Shown here piece after piece: positions 57,519 through 64,000 of a DNA stretch of 64,000 nt. Below the pieces are notes generated by a model, which worked only from the letters and a program-made list of their open reading frames with translations, did no database searches and had not been told where the DNA came from. The DNA is from Vitis vinifera (lineage: Eukaryota > Streptophyta > Magnoliopsida > Vitales > Vitaceae), in the NCBI RefSeq assembly GCF_030704535.1, contig NC_081812.1, forward strand, positions 20,869,501-20,933,500, written 5' to 3'. Within the stretch, counting starts at the first letter, position 1. Each line of letters begins with the position of its first letter. The position numbers and the translations under genes were made by a program.

Positions 57519-60500
57519 ATCTCAGATTCTCAAGGAATGAAAAAAGTTGGTGCTCAGAAGATTGGTTTATCAAAGGCTAACTAGTTAAAAAAACCTAGTC
57601 CAAGGAAAAGGATATAACGATCGCCTAATCTATGATCCGGGTAGCCTCCCACTAACCCCAAGTTTGGCCTCGTTTGCAAGTATTTACAAGCAAAAGAACT
57701 GATTTTGTTCAGGAGAGGTTTTGTTTGGTTCCCAAAATGAACGAAAATAGAAAGATACAGGGAAATGACAGCTGGGTTTTAGTAATTGGAAAATTTTCAA
57801 CAAATTAAAAAGGGGAAATCAACAAGGACGAGAAACAAATTAAGCTCTAAACCCAAACAAGCTATTTGATCTGATATGATACATGTGCTTAATCTAGAAA
57901 GTTCAGCAAAAGCCCTACCGGCTTCCTTAAAAAGTCAAAAGCCTAATAAACCTAATTCCACATGCTTGATCAGGACAAGGAAAAAGATGATCAAAGAGAC
58001 AGATTCCAACCTCGGTTTTCAGAAGCGGACCCGCTAATATGCACAATGCTTGAGCCCACTTCCTCCAATTCCCACGATCAATTCTCGGATCAAACTCCCA
58101 AAAGCAAACCCAGAAACCAGGGTCCCAAAAATCGATCAAAAAACGAAAGGGGTTTCCTCCAAAATCCCCAAAAACACCGGAATTAAATCCTCGAAACCCA
58201 GAAACGAAAGCAAGAGCAATTCAGAACAAAACAGCGGATCACGAATGGGATGGGAAGAAAAAAAGCGCAGGGATCTAAATTTATGAGAAGCTTGGGAAGC
58301 GTGAAAGAGGATAATGATAACGATATGGTGACGTTAAAGCTGAGTCAGTTTTCAGTTGAGATGATAAAGATTGCGTAGGGGATATGACAAAGAGGGATAA
58401 GGGAAAGACCATTCTGCAACAGGACAAAGCCTAGGAACTGCCGTGCCCTTCCCATTATTCATGAGTCATGACCAGATCGTCATGATTTTCCAAGTAGCAA
58501 GTGTTTCTTCAAAATTCAAATAGAAAGTGCTCTTTTTTTTTTTTGTTTTTTCCATTCCAAGAAACAAACTTGATGGCTTTTGGGAAGGAGAAATTACGTC
58601 ATTGGAGGTAATGGCGGTGGAGAATAATATTTAAAACTAATTTTTGAAATAATATTGACGTGCGCTTACTGCTTACGCTTGGGAAATTTGACTACTTGTA
58701 CGATAAGGAATAGTAGTTACCTTTTATTTGTCAAAATAAGATAAACGTGTTTTTGTGTACCCAAAAGTTAGACTGCATTTGCTGTTGATGTTAGAAAGTC
58801 GTTCTTCACATTTTTAACCATTGAAAATTTTTATAAAAATATCGTAAACACTTTAAAAAATCAATATAAAAATTATTCTTATTATGATTTTGAGTATAAT
58901 ATTTTATATAAAATTAAATATTGGATGTGAGTTGTTATGTTATCTCATACGAAAGGTTGTGACACATCATTTATTTCTCGTATATATAATATTTGGTTTA
59001 GAGAATACTTTAATTTTCTAAATTAGAATACAAATATAAAGATTTATGCATTAAACGTTGAAATTATTTTTTATTTTTTTATTTGGGAAAAGCGTGTTTA
59101 CATCCCCTCATAAAAAAAAACATATAAAACATAACAACCTAATTTTAAAAAATAATAATAATTAGTTAAAATGGGTGAAATAATCACTATATTAATGAAT
59201 TCAATATTTTATATGTTTTTTTTAAATAACTCATTTTTAACATAAATGTTTTTTATTATTTTAAATATTTACATATAGTTTTAAAATAAATTATTATTTT
59301 TACAATAAAATAATAAAGACATTTATGTCAAGATGTGGTAAAAAAAATTATTGAAATGTTAGATTTCCCAAATTAGGTTTCCCATTACCCTTTTAATCAA
59401 ATAATCTTTTAAAAAATACAAATTTCAAACAATTATTTAAAAATCAATTAACATTTCATACATTTTTTTTTTTTGTTAAACTCACTATTTTTACCATTCA
59501 ATTATTTCCTTTTAATAATATAGGTATTATCTTTAATCATCTTAAATACTATTTTTTTACATATGCATAAAATTAGAATTATTTATTTAAAAAATTCTCC
59601 TTTGTAATTATTTTTATATAGTGTATAGGAACTCGCTTTTCTTTTTTTTCTTTTTTTTTTTATTTCCTTTGAATCAATATCCCATTTGTTCTAGATGCAA
59701 AGCATTGAAATCAAGACACTCGTTTAGGGGTTTTGAAAAAAATATAGTATTCATTCAAAATATATTTTTACACATTTACAGTTGTTCATGAGGAGTAAAA
59801 TAAAATGTTTTTTTTTTTATTGAATTTTGAAATGTCTTGAAGAAATAATTTCAAATTTTAGAATTTATATTGAAAGTTTTTTTAGATTGTCATTAATCTC
59901 AAATTGGTTTAATAATAATTATTTTTTACAACTATTTTTATAAAAATAAATAGTTAAAAGTTCTCCAACCCCACATGTTTATTCAAAATCATTCTCCTGT
60001 ATGTTCTATTCAAAAAATTAAATAAGCTATCCGGTTTAACTCTTTTTTTTTTAAATTTAATTTTTAGAAAAAGATCATTTTAAATTTTTTTAATTATATT
60101 AAAATAAATATATTTTGTAAATATTTAAAATATTATAATTTTGTATAACTTATTTTATTGAAAAATATTTTATTATTATTATTATATATATTAAAAATAG
60201 AAAAATAAAATTTAATTTAATTTTATATGTGGGGGGAAGGTGAGGCGAGGTGAGACAAAGCAATATCGGAATCCATCCCGGGTTTTAAAAAAATCAAAAC
60301 CCGCACCAAACCTATTTATTTAAATTCTAAGCCCATGGGAGGGGCATCCAAAAAAACCTGTCCTTTCCTAATTAAAAGGCCGAAATAGTCACCCAGCCTT
60401 TCCTCCAGTTGGGCTAAGATTTCTCAGCAAAACCAAACTTTAGCCCAGAAAACCTAGTCTAGGCCCAAGTACACAAAACTCAACCCACCAAGCATGGGGT

Positions 60501-61319
60501 TGGCTGGACCAAATTTGGGACCAGAAAGACCGGGTTCAAGTTGTAACGAGCCCACATGCAGCTGTTTGATGGAGTAAAAAATATGCGCTTCTATTAAAGT
60601 CTAGATCCAAATAGCTTGGACGAGTCCTGAAATATCTATAATCATAATCATCACATCACATGTGAGGGCGGTGCTTTACTCAGTCCACTTTTTGACCAAT
60701 TATTTAAAGCGGAGTGCGTTATGGAAAACTCCTGCCTTTCCAGGTATTTCCCCTTGAGATCCCTGGTCCATGGTCCAATCTGCCCACCCAAGTCCTAATT
60801 AATACGTCTAGAATGTGGGGGTCAACCCTCCGCAATAGACCTGGGTACTTTATAGTACAAATGTTTGGTTAAAAGATTTTTTTATTATAGCCATCAAACC
60901 ATATTTACTACTTCCCATATTTTATTTTTCAAAGTTAAACGTAGACTCTCTCTAAAAGAACAAACACATCATCACATCAAGTGAGAATGACATTTTTCTT
61001 GTAAAAATCTCCCAACTATATTATTCTTGTACTAAACCTCAACCTAAATTTTAATATAGTAGTTCAAAATATGAGTTTGATTTGGCAAATGGCAATTAAA
61101 GACTCAAGTTTGTACAAGTCAAAGACCCAAAAATTCACGATCAAGTTTCCATGGGAAAATGCTATCACTCTAAACCAACCTTACATTTTGATTCTCAACC
61201 CCTTTTTGAGTCATCGAAAGAACTTTCTCTGCTTTTTTCTTTCCTGACAAACGGCCTATGTGACTTTGATTTTCTCCGAATACTTCAAATTAAGAGGAAA
61301 GAACACCAACCTTTACCAT
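57519..61319. other. intergenic region between divergent SDP1 and PICBP-like genes
   Basis: It holds the upstream regions of both divergent genes. The stretch 57519-58300 is probably SDP1 leader, possibly with an untranslated exon. The stretch 58800-60230 is very AT-rich with homopolymers. The stretch 60230-60560 is GC-richer and repeat-like, with GGTGAGGCGAGGTGAG and CCCGGGTTTT phrases. No gene is supported. Confidence 0.5.
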
Positions 61320-61379
61320 TGACCCAGTTCACACCTTCTCTTGGCTGTTCAATCCGGAATACTGATTCCAAATCTTGCA

Positions 61380-64000
61380 ATGATGATGGCCCAAAGTAAT
61401 ATTCCCAATAAGCTTGAAGTTCAATCTGATTCAGGGAACGAAGCCGAATTAGAAAGCCTGGAAAGCAGAAACAGAGGAGGAACAGAGCCCAACAAGAGAC
61501 TGAACAAGTTGAGATCAATCAAGCTCCCGAAAGTTCGAAGCTTCAAGCAATCCAAGAGATGGGTGAATTCTCGATCTGATCGGGTTTCCTCCATTTTATC
61601 CGGCAATCAAGCAACCCCACAAAAGCTTTCGCCGATCCCAATGTCGGATGCTTCCCCCAATTACATGAAGGCCACAAGCTGTTCCAGTGCCAGGAAGGAG
61701 AATTTTCAGGCAAGTCCACGTAATTCTGAATCTAGTTTTGGAAGCGTTGATTCAAATTGGGGGAATTCGAATCATCTGAAACCAAACGTTGCCCTTTTGG
61801 GGCAAAAATCAGTGAGAGCTTTAACAAGGAGATCTAGTTTTAAACCCATGAAGGGTTTAACAAGAATGTCTAGTTTGAGATCAAAGAGGTCTTTAATGAA
61901 GAAAAACTCTGGAGGTGCTGAGATGAAGAGGAAACTGAAGAAGTCGAGATCAATCAAGCTCGCAGGCTTTGAGAGCTTGAGACTGCCAACAGGAAGAGCA
62001 AAGAACCAGTACGATCGACCTTCTATTATTTCAGCCGGCGATGCAGCAACCCCGCGAAACCTGTCTTCAACAAACTCTTCTGATTTGAGGAAGGTGCATT
62101 GTCAGGCAAGTCCTCGTAATTCTGGATCTGGTTTTAGTAGCAATGGTCAGAATAGGAAGAATTGGGTTATTTTGAACCCAAATTCGGGCTCTGGTCAGAA
62201 AACTTTCATGAGGAAATCTAGTTTGAGACCTGTGAGGATTTTAACAAAAATGTCGAGTTTGAAACCCAGGAGGCCTACTGTGAGGAAACACGATAGAGCT
62301 ACTTGTTCTTCCACTCTTAAGAATTCCAATTTCCCTCACCATGTTGAGCTCCATTCAGGAGGGAGTGAATCTGAGAGAATTTCAGTTATGAAGGTTTGTC
62401 CATACAAATATTGTTCTCTTAATGGCCATTGCCATGCACCTTTGCCTCCGTTGAAGCCTTTCTTATTGAGAAGGAGGCGTATGTTGAAGACCCAGAAGAC
62501 CATGAAACGACATTTCAGTGGCTTAGAGAAGGAGATCCAGGCATACAAGATGGCGTTTAATATCGATACCAGCAGAGCAGGCTCCCCGACAGCAGAAAAG
62601 GCTGGAGAGGATTTTTTTGTAGAAATCTATGCTAAACCTAGCGGCAAGTCAAAAGGTGAAGGCGCACATGGTGGAGATGGTGAAGCCAAAAGTGACTCCG
62701 GAAGCCTTGATGAGGTCCTGCTTGGTGAAACATCATATCCTCAAATAGGTATGGAAGAGAGTCCAAGCCAACTCAGTCATTTTCAAGCAGCAAACTGTTC
62801 AAACAAAAAGGGGTCGGATGAATCAGTTTCTGAAGCCACTGATAGAGACTGGAAAGAAGAGGAAATTGTGGCATCCAATCTTGATAATGAGTCCCATAAT
62901 TCCAATGTCATTGATGATCAACCAGATTCTGTTGTGTTCTGTTCGCTGGAGGGAGAAGGGCCTGGCTTATGCAACAAGCCCTCCTCAACGCTGGATGATA
63001 CTGAAAGCACAAGTCATGAGGAAGTTGCTGTGGGTGGAAATGTCTTCCAAGAAGTCCATGAAGAATTTGTTTCCGTTTTGAACTCAGAATCCAATGAGGG
63101 TGGTTCTGAATCAAATGGTGAAAAGGCTGATGATTTAACCATTGCAACCGGTGAACCATCCAGCCCATCTAAAAGCACACAGCCATATGATCATCTGGAA
63201 TCAATAACAATAAATGGTGTCGTCCATTCAGCCTCTACTTGTGGCCCCTTGGATAAACTGACTGAAGGTGGTGAAGAGAAGCATGGAGTTTCTAAGCTGG
63301 ATTATGGATCCCTTCGAGGTTGTTCTCCAGCTGGAGACTCTGAGCTCCCATGCAACAGTGATGAGGCCATTGAAAGTCAGTTGGAAAAACAAAAGTTTAT
63401 CAGGATGTGGCGCTTGATATATCAACATGTAGTATCAGGCACTGCTGCAAAGGTCAGAACACAGCTAAGTCTTGATGGAGCGGAAGGAGAAAAACAACAG
63501 GATGAGGCTGACTCAGTGGTCAATGGTGATGCTTGCCAGGATTTCTCTGAAACAAATCCAGATATGGAAGATAATGGTGCAGACTGCCAAAAGATTGAAC
63601 TCTGCCAAATTGATGCCATTAGGCTGGTAGAAGAAGCAATTGATGGAATCCTCCTTCCAGAAACTCAAGACAACTTATCTGATGATCACTCAGTTACCAG
63701 TGACACAAATTCAGACCAGGAGATCTCAGAAACAAATCATGGTAAAGATAAGGAACGAAACATCCCAGCTTCCCCCAGTCCAGCAAAAGATGGCTTCAGA
63801 GAACTCAACGAAATCCATGGTAGAGTAGCAGATCCAGAACAAACATTGCTCAAACATGACAATACTACCGTCCAAGTACGTGAGAAAACAATTTTCAAGG
63901 TGGAAGACAAACCTAGCCAGAAAATGCGCAAGAGCTGGAGCAATCTGAAAAAGGTAATCCTCTTGAAGAAATTCATCAAGGCAGTAGAAAAGGTGAGCAA
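61380..64000 (+). CDS. PICBP: calmodulin-binding protein, PICBP-like (partial, runs off the right edge)
   Basis: One open frame of 873 codons plus two bases reaches the edge with no stop. The start is the first of three consecutive ATGs (61380, 61383, 61386); an in-frame TGA at 61320 rules out a longer start. The N-terminal third is basic and Ser-rich with related phrases LNKLRSIKLPKVRSFKQSKR, SVRALTRRSSFKPMKGLTRM and SSLRPVRILTKMSSLKPRR. A conserved block begins at about residue 339 (VCPYKYCSLNGHCHAPLPPL), followed by an acidic region. From residue 852 SWSNLKKVILLKKFIKAVEK matches the plant calmodulin-binding domain; it is an amphipathic basic helix. Known of the family: PICBP of potato carries several such domains and binds calmodulin in a calcium-dependent way; the Arabidopsis relative is At5g04020. 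The rest of the gene, with further domains, must lie outside the window. Confidence 0.9.
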   Translation, partial: MMMAQSNIPNKLEVQSDSGNEAELESLESRNRGGTEPNKRLNKLRSIKLPKVRSFKQSKRWVNSRSDRVSSILSGNQATPQKLSPIPMSDASPNYMKATSCSSARKENFQASPRNSESSFGSVDSNWGNSNHLKPNVALLGQKSVRALTRRSSFKPMKGLTRMSSLRSKRSLMKKNSGGAEMKRKLKKSRSIKLAGFESLRLPTGRAKNQYDRPSIISAGDAATPRNLSSTNSSDLRKVHCQASPRNSGSGFSSNGQNRKNWVILNPNSGSGQKTFMRKSSLRPVRILTKMSSLKPRRPTVRKHDRATCSSTLKNSNFPHHVELHSGGSESERISVMKVCPYKYCSLNGHCHAPLPPLKPFLLRRRRMLKTQKTMKRHFSGLEKEIQAYKMAFNIDTSRAGSPTAEKAGEDFFVEIYAKPSGKSKGEGAHGGDGEAKSDSGSLDEVLLGETSYPQIGMEESPSQLSHFQAANCSNKKGSDESVSEATDRDWKEEEIVASNLDNESHNSNVIDDQPDSVVFCSLEGEGPGLCNKPSSTLDDTESTSHEEVAVGGNVFQEVHEEFVSVLNSESNEGGSESNGEKADDLTIATGEPSSPSKSTQPYDHLESITINGVVHSASTCGPLDKLTEGGEEKHGVSKLDYGSLRGCSPAGDSELPCNSDEAIESQLEKQKFIRMWRLIYQHVVSGTAAKVRTQLSLDGAEGEKQQDEADSVVNGDACQDFSETNPDMEDNGADCQKIELCQIDAIRLVEEAIDGILLPETQDNLSDDHSVTSDTNSDQEISETNHGKDKERNIPASPSPAKDGFRELNEIHGRVADPEQTLLKHDNTTVQVREKTIFKVEDKPSQKMRKSWSNLKKVILLKKFIKAVEKVS

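Noticed and set aside
1-64000. tRNA, rRNA or known microRNA genes
   Set aside because: I looked for familiar plant microRNA sequences and for tRNA A- and B-box patterns on both strands and recognised none; a covariance-model scan would be needed to exclude them.

Overview
The window is nuclear DNA of a flowering plant. It is AT-rich with long intergenic spaces, GT-AG introns, plant-specific protein families and nested plant retrotransposons. Gene content and the look of the repeats suggest a woody eudicot such as grapevine (Vitis), but the species is an inference. Seven protein-coding genes are supported. Six are on the minus strand and the last is on the plus strand and runs off the right edge.

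Layout: (1) 1.27-3.60 kb, a BLADE-ON-PETIOLE-type BTB/ankyrin co-regulator (2 exons, 490 aa). (2) 3.6-17.6 kb, about 14 kb with no convincing gene, which forms the upstream side of BOP. (3) 17.6-33.3 kb, a PMT6/PMT7-type putative methyltransferase. It has 7 exons that join cleanly into 601 aa, and its fourth intron is 12.3 kb and packed with nested transposons. A 5'-truncated LINE holds a chromovirus (Ty3/Gypsy), which holds a rearranged Ty1/Copia derivative. (4) 33.5-38.1 kb, a gene-poor stretch with an HSP90 pseudogene fragment, an LTR-like fragment and a (TA)n tract. (5) 38.2-40.4 kb, an intronless E-class PPR gene. (6) 41.2-43.5 kb, an intronless nuclear group II intron maturase (nMAT3 type), with a decayed duplicate of its 3' end just downstream. 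(7) 48.1-48.7 kb, a four-EF-hand calmodulin-like gene (CML35/36 type). (8) 52.4-57.5 kb, the SUGAR-DEPENDENT1 patatin-type triacylglycerol lipase (3 coding exons, 850 aa); one intron carries an element with terminal inverted repeats and the other a tandem duplication. (9) 61.38 kb to the edge, a PICBP-like calmodulin-binding protein with its first calmodulin-binding domain at the edge.

The genes are separate monocistronic units of unrelated function. They appear to form a conserved block: from memory, their Arabidopsis counterparts are spread over several paralogous segments (At5g04020-04060, At3g10190-10200, At3g57130-57140, At2g41370-41410), each keeping a different subset. The most unusual structure is the Copia-derived composite at 21.68-24.96 kb. 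It has four LTR copies (two of them head to head as a large palindrome), a 13-bp flanking duplication, and what looks like the reverse-transcribed 3' end of a host CBS-domain mRNA joined through its poly(A) to the element's own leader.
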